Shown: piece after piece, positions 8,718 to 16,943 of the stretch
Layout: the number at the start of each line of letters is the position of its first letter
Numbering within the stretch: position 1 is the stretch's first letter
From: Pseudomonas koreensis
Lineage (GTDB): Bacteria > Pseudomonadota > Gammaproteobacteria > Pseudomonadales > Pseudomonadaceae
Assembly (NCBI RefSeq): GCF_025447595.1
Contig: NZ_JAOEJU010000014.1
Span: 1 to 64,000, forward strand
Direction of reading: 5' to 3'
Length of the DNA stretch: 64,000 nt
Translations under genes and position numbers: made by a program
Notes under the pieces: model-generated
Seen by the model: the letters and a program-made list of their open reading frames with translations, nothing else
The model's database searches: none
Told to the model about the DNA's origin: nothing

Positions 8718-9431
8718 TCACGGCAACGCCGCCACGCCCAGCCCCGCACGCACCAGCTCCGTCACGGACAGCATGCTGTTGCAGCGATAACTCGGCGTCA
8801 CACCCGGCAACTGCTGGCGGCGCCAGGCGACGGTCGGGTGATCGGGCAGAAAGTCGTCCGGGGCTATCCAGGTCAGCGAGGACAAATCTGAAGCGTCGAC
8901 CTTTTTCAGATAACCCGCACTGGCGCAAACCCGGTAGGAAATCTTCGCCAGCTCCCGTCCGACCAAATGCTCCGGCGGTGTACGTGTCAGGCGCAGGGCG
9001 ATGTCGGCATCGCGGCGGCTGAGGTTGGCGAAGTCGTTGGAGGTGCTCAGCTCGATGGTCAGCGCCGGATAGTTCGGCATGAACTGCGCCAGCGCCGGCA
9101 GCAGCAGACCTTGCAGCACCGAGTCGGTACAAGTCAGACGCACCGTGCCGCTGACCACTTCCCCGCCCTGCTCCACTCCGACTCGCGCCGCTTCCAGTGC
9201 CTGCTCGGCACGTTCTGCCTGCTCAGCAAGGGTCTGTGCAAGGCTGGTGGGCAAATAACCGGCGCGGCTTTTTTCGAACAGTTGCTGACCGAGTGACGCT
9301 TCCAGTCGGCGTACGGCGCGAAACACCGTCGACACATCGACCTTCAACAGCTGCGCCGCCCGGGCCAGAGAGCCGCCGCGCACCAAAGCGAGGATCAGGG
9401 CCAGATCCGGAAAGTCGAGTCGATATTGCAT
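8718..9431 (-). CDS. LysR-family regulator, apparently C-terminally truncated
   Basis: A 237-residue protein with a complete LysR helix-turn-helix (MQYRLDFPDLALILALVRGG; SLARAAQLLKVDVSTVFRAV) and most of a periplasmic-binding-type effector domain. LysR proteins are normally 290-310 residues; this one stops after GLGVAALP, a motif usually followed by some 55 more residues. The stop is 6 bp from the stop of the convergent chemoreceptor, as if the 3' end had been lost. It is divergent from the amidotransferase-like gene, with tandem repeats between, so DNA binding and autoregulation may remain while effector response is impaired. The start at 9431 gives the standard LysR N-terminus. Confidence 0.8.
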   Translation of the reverse strand: MQYRLDFPDLALILALVRGGSLARAAQLLKVDVSTVFRAVRRLEASLGQQLFEKSRAGYLPTSLAQTLAEQAERAEQALEAARVGVEQGGEVVSGTVRLTCTDSVLQGLLLPALAQFMPNYPALTIELSTSNDFANLSRRDADIALRLTRTPPEHLVGRELAKISYRVCASAGYLKKVDASDLSSLTWIAPDDFLPDHPTVAWRRQQLPGVTPSYRCNSMLSVTELVRAGLGVAALP

Positions 9432-9452
9432 GGCTGCATTGATCACTTGGGC

Positions 9453-9491
9453 AAACGCCAATTTAGAGTGCGTGAACGCCAATCTATAGTG
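9453..9491. promoter_or_regulatory. Tandem 18-bp direct repeats, candidate LysR binding sites
   Basis: AAACGCCAATTTAGAGTG (9453-9470) and GAACGCCAATCTATAGTG (9474-9491) match at 15 of 18 positions with a 21-bp period, two helical turns. They fill the divergent LysR/amidotransferase interval. The second copy contains TATAGT, a possible -10 element for the rightward gene, so binding there would affect it directly. Confidence 0.55.
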
Positions 9492-9524
9492 AGCGTCATC
9501 CCTCAACAAGCACAGCGAGTACTC

Positions 9525-10232
9525 ATGGAATCCAGAGCCCTGCGCATCGCCCTGATCGGTGATTTCGATCCGCAAGTCACCGCCCACCAGGCCATCCCGG
9601 TTGCCCTCGGACTGGCGGCGGAACACCTTCGCCGTCCGGTCGAATTCGAATGGTTGGCCACCGACCGAATCCTGCCCGAGACGCCGCTGCAAACATTCGA
9701 CGGTTTCTGGTGTGTGCCGGCCAGCCCCTATAAAAGCGAAGACGGTGCCCTGCGGGCCATCCGCTTTGCCCGCGAGCAGCAGCGCCCTTTCCTCGGCACC
9801 TGCGGCGGTTTTCAGCATGCGGTGCTGGAGTTCTCCCGCAACGTGCTGGGTTGGGCCGACGCCGAACATGGCGAAACTTCGCCCGACTCCAGTCGCGCGG
9901 TGCTCTCGCCACTGACGTGTTCATTGGTGGAAGCGGTGGACAGCATTCATCTGGTGCCCGGTTCGTTGATCGCCAAGGCGTACGAAACGTCGGAGACTCA
10001 CGAAGGCTACCGCTGCCGCTACGGTGTGAATCCGCAATTCGAACGGGAGTTGCTGACCCATGAACTACACGCCGTGGGTCACGATTCGGCAGGCGATCTG
10101 CGCGCCATCGAGCTGAAAAACCATGTGTTCTTTGTCGCCACGCTGTTCCAGCCGGAACGCGCGGCGCTCAAGGGGCAATTGCCGCCGCTGGTGCGGGCAT
10201 TTGTTGAAGCCTGCTCGGAGCAATCTCGATGA
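9525..10232 (+). CDS. CTP-synthase-type glutamine amidotransferase-like protein
   Basis: A 235-residue protein matching only the class I glutamine amidotransferase half of CTP synthase. The nucleophile Cys93 is present in FLGTCGGFQHA, and the CTP-synthase-like segment EGYRCRYGVNP is at 160-170. However, the His-Pro-Glu of the catalytic triad is FQPE (Gln209-Pro-Glu211), so the catalytic His is replaced and normal glutaminase chemistry is doubtful. There is no synthetase domain. Proteins of this type are often labelled CTP synthase, which this cannot be alone. The start at 9525 follows a weak GCGAG. The gene overlaps the ABM-domain gene by 4 bp, indicating an operon. Confidence 0.8.
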   Translation: MESRALRIALIGDFDPQVTAHQAIPVALGLAAEHLRRPVEFEWLATDRILPETPLQTFDGFWCVPASPYKSEDGALRAIRFAREQQRPFLGTCGGFQHAVLEFSRNVLGWADAEHGETSPDSSRAVLSPLTCSLVEAVDSIHLVPGSLIAKAYETSETHEGYRCRYGVNPQFERELLTHELHAVGHDSAGDLRAIELKNHVFFVATLFQPERAALKGQLPPLVRAFVEACSEQSR

Positions 10233-10543
10233 AACCGAACACTGAGTGTTTCGCCGTGATCTTCACGTCGACCCGCACCGAGGGCGACAACGGCTATGCC
10301 GAGGCCTCCGAGCGCATGATGCAATTGGTGACCAAGCAACCGGGTTTTCTGGGCATCGATTCGATCCGGGGGGCGGACGGGGTGGGGATTACGGTTTCGT
10401 ACTGGGAGAGTGAGGCGGCGATTCTCGCCTGGCGTGAGCATCCGGAGCACCGGGTGATCCAGGCGCGTGGGCGGGCCGAGTGGTATTCGGCGTTTCAGAC
10501 GCGGGTGTGTCGGGTTGAGCGGGAGTATCGGTTCGGTCAGTGA
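10229..10543 (+). CDS. Antibiotic-biosynthesis-monooxygenase (ABM) domain protein
   Basis: A 104-residue single-domain protein of the dimeric alpha/beta-barrel ABM fold. It carries the typical core of beta strand, helix (GYAEASERMMQLVTKQPGFLGIDSIRG, seen in two parts) and a late WREHPEH segment. ABM proteins include small monooxygenases and heme-degrading enzymes, but many have no known activity. It starts inside the stop of the amidotransferase-like gene (ATGA overlap), so the two are translationally coupled and probably act together. Confidence 0.85.
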   Translation: MKPNTECFAVIFTSTRTEGDNGYAEASERMMQLVTKQPGFLGIDSIRGADGVGITVSYWESEAAILAWREHPEHRVIQARGRAEWYSAFQTRVCRVEREYRFGQ

Positions 10544-10569
10544 GTATTGAGGTGTGCTCACTGGCCTCA

Positions 10570-10650
10570 TCGCGAGCAAGCTCGCTCCCACAGGTAGTGC
10601 GTTGTTCTCAAGATCACGCGGTACCTGTGGGAGCGGGCTTGCCCGCGAAG
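10570..10650. repeat. REP pair (mixed subtypes)
   Basis: Inverted REP elements at 10570-10593 (GAGCAAGCTCGC core) and 10625-10650 (GCGGGCTTGCCCGC core) between the convergent ABM and DUF2025 genes. The two halves belong to different core subtypes, unlike most pairs in this window. Confidence 0.9.
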
Positions 10651-10675
10651 AGGCCGGAACAGTCACAGCAGAACC

Positions 10676-11002
10676 TCAGCCCTTCACCAGACTACGCACC
10701 GCCTCAATCTCCGGCACTTCCCGTTTATTCATATAAACGCGCAACGGCTCGGTAATGTTGATCCGGTCATCGATGTTCTGGTCCAGCAGCAACTGGATCA
10801 GTTCGCGCTTGAGGGTCATGGTCTGTTCGGTGGTCGGTGCCCAGACGAATTCGCTGCACGGAATGATGCCGTCATCGGCCACGTCCATGCCGAACGAATC
10901 CTCACTGAAGCGCACGATGTACTGGCCGGTCTTGCGGTTGAGGCCGACGAAGCCTTTGAGGTCGTCGGCGGCCTGGCAGATGAGTTGCGATGTGATGCGC
11001 AT
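10676..11002 (-). CDS. DUF2025-type small conserved protein
   Basis: A 108-residue soluble protein (MRITSQLICQAADDLKGFVG; FSEDSFGMDVADDGIIP; RVYMNKREVPEI) that I recognise as the DUF2025 family confined mainly to Pseudomonas (PA1123-like). No catalytic motif, signal peptide or membrane segment is seen, and the function is unknown. ATG 11002 is chosen because GTGAGG lies 6 nt upstream; a GTG at 11014 within that stretch is less likely. It stands alone between a REP pair and its own short upstream region. Confidence 0.8.
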   Translation of the reverse strand: MRITSQLICQAADDLKGFVGLNRKTGQYIVRFSEDSFGMDVADDGIIPCSEFVWAPTTEQTMTLKRELIQLLLDQNIDDRINITEPLRVYMNKREVPEIEAVRSLVKG

Positions 11003-11218
11003 GGTAAACCTCACGAAAGGATCGATGGTCTACACGCAGGGCAATGAGTGGCACGCCCTCTGCCGGGGCGGTTGCCGTGGCCAAGCGTACTGCAAACAAA
11101 CGCACAAAAGTGCGGAAATTTTCGCTTTCAGTACGTTTATGTCGGTCTCGCGATAGCACGTTTTCGTTTGAGTTGCTAAAAGGTACATCTTCGAAAATAC
11201 CTGCGAAAGGACCTCGAC

Positions 11219-12346
11219 ATGCCCGCCACGTTTACCAAAAGCGCACTGCTGCTGAGCCTGATGCTCGGCCTCGGTCAGGCTCACGCTGCCAGCCAGCCAA
11301 CCCCTGTTGCGCTCGCTGCCTCCGAGGGCATTCCGCACCCGGCGGTGATCGCCCACCGTGGCGCGTCCTTCGATGCCCCGGAATCCACCGCCGCCTCCTA
11401 CAAACTGGCGCGTGACCTGGGCGCCGATTACCTGGAAATGGACTTGCAGCGCAGCAAGGACGGCGTGCTGTTCGCCCTGCACGACGACAACCTGCAGCGC
11501 ACCACCGACGTCGCCACCAAGTTCCCGGAGCGCAAGGACAGCCCGGCCAATGCCTTCACCATGGCCGAACTGAAAACCCTCGACGCCGGCAGCTGGTACA
11601 ACGCCAAGTACCCGGATCGCGCGCGTCCGTCCTACGTCGGTCTGAAGATTCTGACCCTCGACGAAATCATCGACATCGCCCAGGCCAGCCCGCAGCACAA
11701 GCCGGGCCTGTACATCGAAACCAAGGAGCCGAAGCTGTTCCCGGGGATCGAGCATGACCTGAAGGAAAAACTCCAGGCCCGCGGCTGGCTGATCCCGGCT
11801 GGCGCCAAACCGGCTAAAAACGTCGCCAGCGTCGGCGAGAGCAACGGCAAGGTGATCCTGCAGACCTTCGAGAAGAGCAGCCTGGAAATGCTGCAAAAGG
11901 AAATGCCGCAGGTACCGAAAATTCTGTTGCTGTGGGTGGGCGAAGGCGGCATCGAGCCGAAATCCAAAGTGACCTTTGCCGAATCCGGCGAGAAGGACAA
12001 GAACGCGTTCTACGGCAAGCAGGAGCCGAAATCCGAAGCCGAGTTCAAGCAGTGGATCGACTACGCCAAGGCACAGGGTGCGATCGGCACCGGCCCTTCG
12101 GCGAAGCTGACCCACGGCGGCGATCAGAGCTATTCGGATCTGGTGCAGCCTTGGATGAACAAGTACACCCACGACAAGGGTCTGCTGGTGCACGTCTACA
12201 CCGTGGATGAGCCGGTGGACTTCGAGAAAGTCATGGCCGCTGGTGTCGACGGCATCTTCACCAACCGCGCCAGCGAACTGCTGAAATTCTACAAACGCCC
12301 GGCCGCCGCCAGTGTGGATCAGGTGTTGAAGAACAACGGCTTCTGA
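11219..12346 (+). CDS. glpQ: Periplasmic glycerophosphodiester phosphodiesterase
   Basis: A 375-residue exported enzyme with a signal peptide (residues 1-23, ...GLGQAHA). The GDPD catalytic residues are visible: His46-Arg47 in AHRGAS, Glu73 and Asp75 in YLEMDL, and His88 in ALHDDN. The C-terminal part retains the VHVYTVDEP strand of the TIM barrel. GlpQ hydrolyses glycerophosphodiesters to glycerol-3-phosphate and an alcohol using calcium. AAGGACCTCGAC before the ATG supplies a ribosome binding site. Its stop overlaps the start of an AraC regulator by one base (TGATG), so the regulator is probably co-transcribed. Confidence 0.95.
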   Translation: MPATFTKSALLLSLMLGLGQAHAASQPTPVALAASEGIPHPAVIAHRGASFDAPESTAASYKLARDLGADYLEMDLQRSKDGVLFALHDDNLQRTTDVATKFPERKDSPANAFTMAELKTLDAGSWYNAKYPDRARPSYVGLKILTLDEIIDIAQASPQHKPGLYIETKEPKLFPGIEHDLKEKLQARGWLIPAGAKPAKNVASVGESNGKVILQTFEKSSLEMLQKEMPQVPKILLLWVGEGGIEPKSKVTFAESGEKDKNAFYGKQEPKSEAEFKQWIDYAKAQGAIGTGPSAKLTHGGDQSYSDLVQPWMNKYTHDKGLLVHVYTVDEPVDFEKVMAAGVDGIFTNRASELLKFYKRPAAASVDQVLKNNGF

Positions 12347-13029
12347 TGCAACCGGACACCCCGTGGACAGGCCGCCTCTGGCTGGGGCACGACCATGGCC
12401 TGATCCACGGGATGTCGGGGCGCACTGCGCCCCACTCCCACTATGCGCACCAACTGATTCTTGCCCCTGACCGCCCGGTGACTGTGCTGGTCGAGGACAA
12501 ACCCGTCACCACTTCCCGCCTGCTGATTGCCTCGCAGACCAGGCATGCGATTGTCGAGGCGCAGGATCCTGTGTTCACCATTTATGCCGAACCCTTGCGG
12601 TTTGATGCCGAGACATTGCGCGATGCGCTGTTAGACATCGAGTGGTCGCTGCCGGCGCTGGATCTCGCCATAGGCCAATGCCCGCGTCGTCCTCTGAATG
12701 ACCCGAGAATCGAACGGGCCCTCGCGACCGTCGACGCATCACTGTCGAGCAAGGTCGCCGCCAGCGCCGTGGCCGATTCCGCCCATGTGTCGCTGAGCCA
12801 GTTGCAGCGGTTGTTCGTCAGTCAGGTCGGTTTGCCGGTTCGGCGGCTAGTGCTGTGGCGCCGGTTACGACTGGCGATGGCTGCGATTCTGGCGGGCAGC
12901 CCGGTGACCGATGCCGCACACGCCGCCGGCTTTGCCGACTCGGCGCACTTCTCCCGCAGCCTGAAAAAACTCTTCGGCGTGACGGCGCGTCAGGCATTGC
13001 AGCGCATCGAATTGCGCCTGCTGGACTGA
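12346..13029 (+). CDS. AraC-family transcriptional regulator
   Basis: A 227-residue regulator. The C-terminal 100 residues carry the AraC double helix-turn-helix (AVADSAHVSLSQLQRLFVSQ and DAAHAAGFADSAHFSRSLKK). The first 110 resemble a short cupin-like domain (HSHYAHQLILAPDRPV). The start overlaps the glpQ stop by one base, a translational-coupling arrangement suggesting that it responds to, or controls, phosphodiester use; that link is inference. It is convergent with the sterol-desaturase-type gene, only one base separating the stops. Confidence 0.9.
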   Translation: MQPDTPWTGRLWLGHDHGLIHGMSGRTAPHSHYAHQLILAPDRPVTVLVEDKPVTTSRLLIASQTRHAIVEAQDPVFTIYAEPLRFDAETLRDALLDIEWSLPALDLAIGQCPRRPLNDPRIERALATVDASLSSKVAASAVADSAHVSLSQLQRLFVSQVGLPVRRLVLWRRLRLAMAAILAGSPVTDAAHAAGFADSAHFSRSLKKLFGVTARQALQRIELRLLD

Positions 13030-13030
13030 C

Positions 13031-13909
13031 TCAACGCCGCAAGCCCTCCGGCGCTTTCGGTTCCTTGCCCAGCGCTGCCGGTTCGAACGGATCGAGCAAC
13101 TGCGCCACGTAATCACGAGGAAAATCCGGACGACTGCCGATGCCCAGATCGCCCTCGCCGATCCGGTAATCCTCGGTGTAAAACCCAGTGCCCAACAGCC
13201 AGTCCCACAACGTGAAGAACAGCCCGAAATTGACGTCACCAGCGCGCCCGTACTTCATGTGATGGAACCGGTGCAGCGGTGCCCAGGCGAAGATCCAGCG
13301 CAACGGGCCAATACACATGTCGACGTTCGAATGCTGCAGCAACAGCTGGATCGCAATGGCGAATGCCAGCAACACCGCCACTTCGGACGGAATGCCCAAC
13401 ACCAGCAACGGCAACAGCCCCGCCGTCGCCTCCAGCAGTTGATGCAGCGGATGCTTCATTAAACCGTTGAACCCGTACAGCCGCTCGACACTGTGATGAA
13501 TCGCGTGCAACCGCCACATCCACGGCACGCGATGGCTGGCGTAATGCATCAGGCTCACGCCCGCATCGGCGATGAAAATCGCCAGCAGCACTTGCAGCCA
13601 CAACGGCCAGTTCGACGGCCACGCCCCGTCAATCGCCAGCAGCGCCACCAGCCCCGGCAATGCCAGCAGGCCGACGGCATTCAGCGCTTCGTTGATCAGC
13701 GCGTGCAGGATGTCGCGACGACGGTCACCGGCGGGGCGGTTCCAGTTCACCTCATAAGGCAGCAGCCATTCGGCGGCGAACGAGACCGCCAGCGCTAAAA
13801 CGAAAAGCGGCAACAACCACAGCAACGAATACCCCGCCAACCCTATTGCGCTGCCAATAAATCCAACCCAGAACAACGGCGCATACAGCCCCGAAAAGAT
13901 GCGTTTCAT
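13031..13909 (-). CDS. Sterol desaturase / fatty acid hydroxylase family membrane protein
   Basis: A 292-residue integral membrane protein with the histidine clusters of the non-heme di-iron desaturase/hydroxylase superfamily: HYASH, HAIHHSVE, HPLHQ and HRFHHMKYG. Several hydrophobic helices surround them. Members hydroxylate or desaturate lipids using oxygen; bacteria rarely make sterols, so a fatty acid, hopanoid or carotenoid-like lipid is more likely. ATG 13909 has GGAGGTGG just upstream, which decides the start against longer readings. Convergent with the AraC gene; no redox partner is encoded nearby. Confidence 0.9.
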   Translation of the reverse strand: MKRIFSGLYAPLFWVGFIGSAIGLAGYSLLWLLPLFVLALAVSFAAEWLLPYEVNWNRPAGDRRRDILHALINEALNAVGLLALPGLVALLAIDGAWPSNWPLWLQVLLAIFIADAGVSLMHYASHRVPWMWRLHAIHHSVERLYGFNGLMKHPLHQLLEATAGLLPLLVLGIPSEVAVLLAFAIAIQLLLQHSNVDMCIGPLRWIFAWAPLHRFHHMKYGRAGDVNFGLFFTLWDWLLGTGFYTEDYRIGEGDLGIGSRPDFPRDYVAQLLDPFEPAALGKEPKAPEGLRR

Positions 13910-14061
13910 GTCCACCTCCATTAATCGAAGGCTGAGCATGAAAGTTGGCGCAAAACCGCAATTGAACAAACGACGCAAACCGCGTCTGGCGTTTTAAGGG
14001 TGAATTAAGTTGCGGTGATTAACCTGAACTCACTTAAACGAATCACCCAAAGGAATAACCG

Positions 14062-14367
14062 ATGAAAACCCTGACTGCCCTGTTTACCGCTGCCGCCCTG
14101 ACCCTCACCGCTGGCCTGGCCCAGGCTGACGTTCGCGTTGACCAGATCCCGCAACTGGTCAAGGAAGGAAAGATCAAGTCGTTGGAGTCGATGAACGAAC
14201 AAGCGCTGAAACTGCACCCGGGCGCGACCATCACCGACACCGATCTGGATAACCACTTCAACGGTTATGAGTACGAAGTTGAACTGAAAACTGCTGATGG
14301 CAAAGAGTTCGATGTGGACTTCGACGCCACTACCGGCAAAGTGCTGAGCAACAAGCAAGACACTTGA
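14062..14367 (+). CDS. PepSY-domain periplasmic protein
   Basis: A 101-residue exported protein. A signal peptide (MKTLTALFTAAALTLTAGLA, QA) is followed by one PepSY domain (LESMNEQALKLHPGATITDT, then YEYEVELKTADGKEFDVDFD and GKVL). PepSY domains are often inhibitory or regulatory modules for peptidases or parts of signal-sensing proteins. AAAGGAATAACCG provides the ribosome binding site. It forms a monocistronic unit, followed 15 bp later by a REP pair. Confidence 0.92.
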   Translation: MKTLTALFTAAALTLTAGLAQADVRVDQIPQLVKEGKIKSLESMNEQALKLHPGATITDTDLDNHFNGYEYEVELKTADGKEFDVDFDATTGKVLSNKQDT

Positions 14368-14382
14368 TTGACCCAACTCTCC

Positions 14383-14473
14383 CTGTGGGAGCGAGCTTGC
14401 TCGCGAAGGCGTCCGGTCGGCCAACCAAGAGGTTGACTGAACCACCGCCATCGCGAGCAAGCTCGCTCCCACA
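14383..14473. repeat. REP pair (GAGCTTGC type)
   Basis: Inverted REP elements at 14383-14408 and 14451-14473 between the convergent PepSY gene and the coiled-coil gene; spacer about 42 bp. Likely a REPIN. Confidence 0.92.
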
Positions 14474-14489
14474 TTTTTTATGTGTGAGT

Positions 14490-14933
14490 TCAGACTGAGG
14501 TGCTGACCAGCGAACCGGAAGTACTGCTGTCCGAATCCTGCAACGCCTGCAACAACGCCGCCGACGCCGTTTGCAACGACGCCGAGGTGCTGGTGACCTG
14601 AGCTTGCGCGGCGGCGACTTCGGTCATCTTGGCTTGATCACTTTCCTTTTTGGCCTGAGCCGCTTGAAGCGCCTGTTGCTCTTCCTGCAATTGCTTCTGC
14701 AGTTCGGCAATCTGCTTGCGCAGTTCTTTCACGGTATCCGATTCATCGCTGCTGGAACTGCTGTCCCCCGCTGGCGCCGCTCCACCGCCCGCCCCGACTT
14801 GGCTGGTGTCGGCCTTCACACCGGTGCTGGCCGCTGCTGTGGTTGAGGTGTCGTCGCCCGAGTCGGCAATCGAGGTTTTACTGGTGGGAGTGCTGACGGT
14901 CTGATTGATCGAAACAGACGTGATGCTGACCAT
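14490..14933 (-). CDS. Low-complexity coiled-coil protein, FlxA-like (function unknown)
   Basis: A 147-residue protein with three parts. A Ser/Thr/Ala/Gly-rich N-terminus (1-62) is followed by a strong heptad coiled coil (about 66-105: VKELRKQIAELQKQLQEEQQ) and a Ser/Thr-rich tail. There is no signal peptide. Overall it recalls FlxA-like and other flagellum-associated secreted proteins. GGAGA before ATG 14933 fixes the start. It lies 113 bp downstream of a chemoreceptor on the same strand, and an analogous coiled-coil gene at 38533 also neighbours a chemoreceptor. A link to motility is inference only. Confidence 0.7.
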   Translation of the reverse strand: MVSITSVSINQTVSTPTSKTSIADSGDDTSTTAAASTGVKADTSQVGAGGGAAPAGDSSSSSDESDTVKELRKQIAELQKQLQEEQQALQAAQAKKESDQAKMTEVAAAQAQVTSTSASLQTASAALLQALQDSDSSTSGSLVSTSV

Positions 14934-14997
14934 GGGAAATCTCCAATGCCGGTTATAGATAACCGGGCATCGGCGGCGGTCTGCACGAATTGAGATC

Positions 14998-15036
14998 GAC
15001 TGTGTACCGACTCGGTAACCGAACCGGTACACAGTC
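14998..15036. promoter_or_regulatory. Perfect 12-bp inverted repeat in a chemoreceptor/coiled-coil gap
   Basis: GACTGTGTACCG (14998-15009) and CGGTACACAGTC (15025-15036) are perfect inverted copies with a 15-nt loop. They sit between the stop of the transmembrane chemoreceptor (15046) and the start of the coiled-coil gene (14933). There is no adjacent T-run, so it could be an operator or a processed mRNA hairpin rather than an intrinsic terminator. Confidence 0.55.
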
Positions 15037-15045
15037 ACTGGCCGG

Positions 15046-16668
15046 TCAGACGCTCAGGCGAGCAGTGACGTCGTTCAGTTGGCCGGACAGGCCGTGCAGG
15101 TTCTGGCTGGCACTTTCGGTGCGCTGCACGTTGTCGAGGTTGGTGCTGGCGATCGAGGTGATCTCGGTCAGGTTGCGCGAGATGTCTTCGGCGACCGAGG
15201 TCTGCTCTTCAGCCGCCGTGGCGATCTGACGGTTCATGTCGCGAATTGCCTCCACCGCATGGGTGATGCGCTCAAGCATCGCGCCGGCCTGGGTCACTTG
15301 CTCGACGCTTTCATCGCTGCGGGTCTGGCCGCTGTCGATGGCCTGGGCCGCGTCCACCGCACCGGTCTGCACACTGTGGATGATCTGGTTGATCTCGATG
15401 ATCGACTCCGCCGTACGCTGCGCGAGGTTGCGAACTTCGTCGGCAACCACGGCAAAACCACGCCCGGCTTCACCGGCGCGGGCCGCTTCGATGGCGGCGT
15501 TGAGCGCCAGCAGGTTGGTCTGCTCGGCAATTCCGCGAATCACTTCCAGCACCTTGCCGATGCGGCCGCTGTCAGCTTCCAGGCGACGGATGACCGTGGC
15601 GGTGTTGGCGATTTCGCCACGCATCTGGGTGATGCTGTGGATGGTGCTCTGCATGACCTTTTCGCCCTGTTGCGCGGACTGGTCGGCATCGTCGGCCGCA
15701 CGCGCAGCGTCAGCCGCATGACGGGCAACTTCCTGGGCGGTGGCGGACATTTCGTTCATCGCCGTGGCCACCTGATCGGTGCGGTTGAACTGCTCGTTGG
15801 TGCCGCCGGCCATCAGCGTGGCGATGGCGTTCAACTCGCCGCTGGCGCTGTCCAGATCCTTGGCGCTGCGTTGCAGATGATTGAAGGTTTCGGCGAGGAA
15901 ATCGCGCAAGGTGTTGGCGGCGGCCGCCAGGTTACCCAGCTCGTCCTGACGGTCACTGGCCACGCGCTCGGCCAGCCGCCCCTTGCTCAACTGGGTGACG
16001 TAGTCGATGAGTTTGCGGATCGGCTCGACCAGGTTGCGGTTGACCAGCCACAGACTGAGCAAACCGATCAACAGACCGGACGCGAGCATCACCAGCAGCC
16101 CCAGCCATACGGTGCGATCGGCACTGGCGCTGATCTGTGCCGATTGCTCGGTGCCCTGCTTGCGCAGCTCGGCCACCAGCTCACTCATCTGGTCGCTTGC
16201 GGCACGGTCGACGCCTTTGACGGCGGCATCGCCCGCAGTCGGATCGGCACCGGCGGAGACGTAGGCATCACGCCCCTTCTGGTACGCAGCACCCAGCAGG
16301 CGGTGTTCTTCGCGCAGGCGATCAATGCGGGTTTTCAGCGCAGGCTCGAGGCCTTTCTGGTTGGCCAGCTCACCGAGGATGCCCTGCACATCACGCTGAC
16401 GGTCTTCGAACTGGCCCCAGTACTTGGCCAGATCCGCCGGTTGCTTGCCGCGCAGCAGAACGTTTTTCCACTCCTGAACCTGCACCTTGAATTGCAGGTT
16501 GGCTTCGTCGATCAGTTGCGAGGTGTGCAAAGGGCCGGCGATCAACTGGCTGTAACTCTGCACGCCGTTGGACAGGAAGTGGAAGCAGGCCAGCGCGATC
16601 AACAGCATCGCCAGCAGGCTGCCGCTCAGCAGGGCGAGAATTTGCGCTCTCAGGGATTTTTGCAGCAT
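15046..16668 (-). CDS. Transmembrane methyl-accepting chemotaxis protein
   Basis: A 540-residue chemoreceptor. TM1 covers residues 11-33, a periplasmic four-helix-bundle ligand domain about 34-188, TM2 about 190-211 and HAMP about 212-264. The long cytoplasmic signalling domain contains the tip [20 protein letters not shown]. It should cluster at the pole and signal through CheA/CheW. The ligand cannot be predicted from a 4HB domain. No che gene is nearby, so it is an orphan receptor. The coiled-coil gene follows downstream. Confidence 0.95.
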   Translation of the reverse strand: MLQKSLRAQILALLSGSLLAMLLIALACFHFLSNGVQSYSQLIAGPLHTSQLIDEANLQFKVQVQEWKNVLLRGKQPADLAKYWGQFEDRQRDVQGILGELANQKGLEPALKTRIDRLREEHRLLGAAYQKGRDAYVSAGADPTAGDAAVKGVDRAASDQMSELVAELRKQGTEQSAQISASADRTVWLGLLVMLASGLLIGLLSLWLVNRNLVEPIRKLIDYVTQLSKGRLAERVASDRQDELGNLAAAANTLRDFLAETFNHLQRSAKDLDSASGELNAIATLMAGGTNEQFNRTDQVATAMNEMSATAQEVARHAADAARAADDADQSAQQGEKVMQSTIHSITQMRGEIANTATVIRRLEADSGRIGKVLEVIRGIAEQTNLLALNAAIEAARAGEAGRGFAVVADEVRNLAQRTAESIIEINQIIHSVQTGAVDAAQAIDSGQTRSDESVEQVTQAGAMLERITHAVEAIRDMNRQIATAAEEQTSVAEDISRNLTEITSIASTNLDNVQRTESASQNLHGLSGQLNDVTARLSV

Positions 16669-16943
16669 CGCAGGTACTCGGGACAGGGATGAGGCACGTC
16701 CGTCAAGACGTGATTTTTTGGCCGGACATCCGTGTCGGCGGACCTCGGCTCTTGGCCGAAGGCGCGCAACCTAACTCATGCGTGATCGGCGTGCCAGAGC
16801 CCTTCTTGAGAAAAATCCGACCGCCGGTAACGCGTTGATTTGACGTCATTTTGCTGTCACAAAACGGTCATGTGACATTGCGATGATGCGGCTCAGGTGA
16901 ATCTGCAAATCCCGCGACAGACGCCTCCTCGCAGCGAGCCTTC

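Noticed and set aside
10570-10650. Regular short inverted repeats considered as CRISPR
   Set aside because: Copies occur as isolated inverted pairs far apart, not as direct repeats with uniform spacers, and there are no cas genes.
15079-16692. 537-codon open frame on the plus strand, antisense to the transmembrane chemoreceptor
   Set aside because: The opposite strand encodes a complete MCP with all domains; the antisense frame is an effect of GC-rich third positions and has no recognisable domain.
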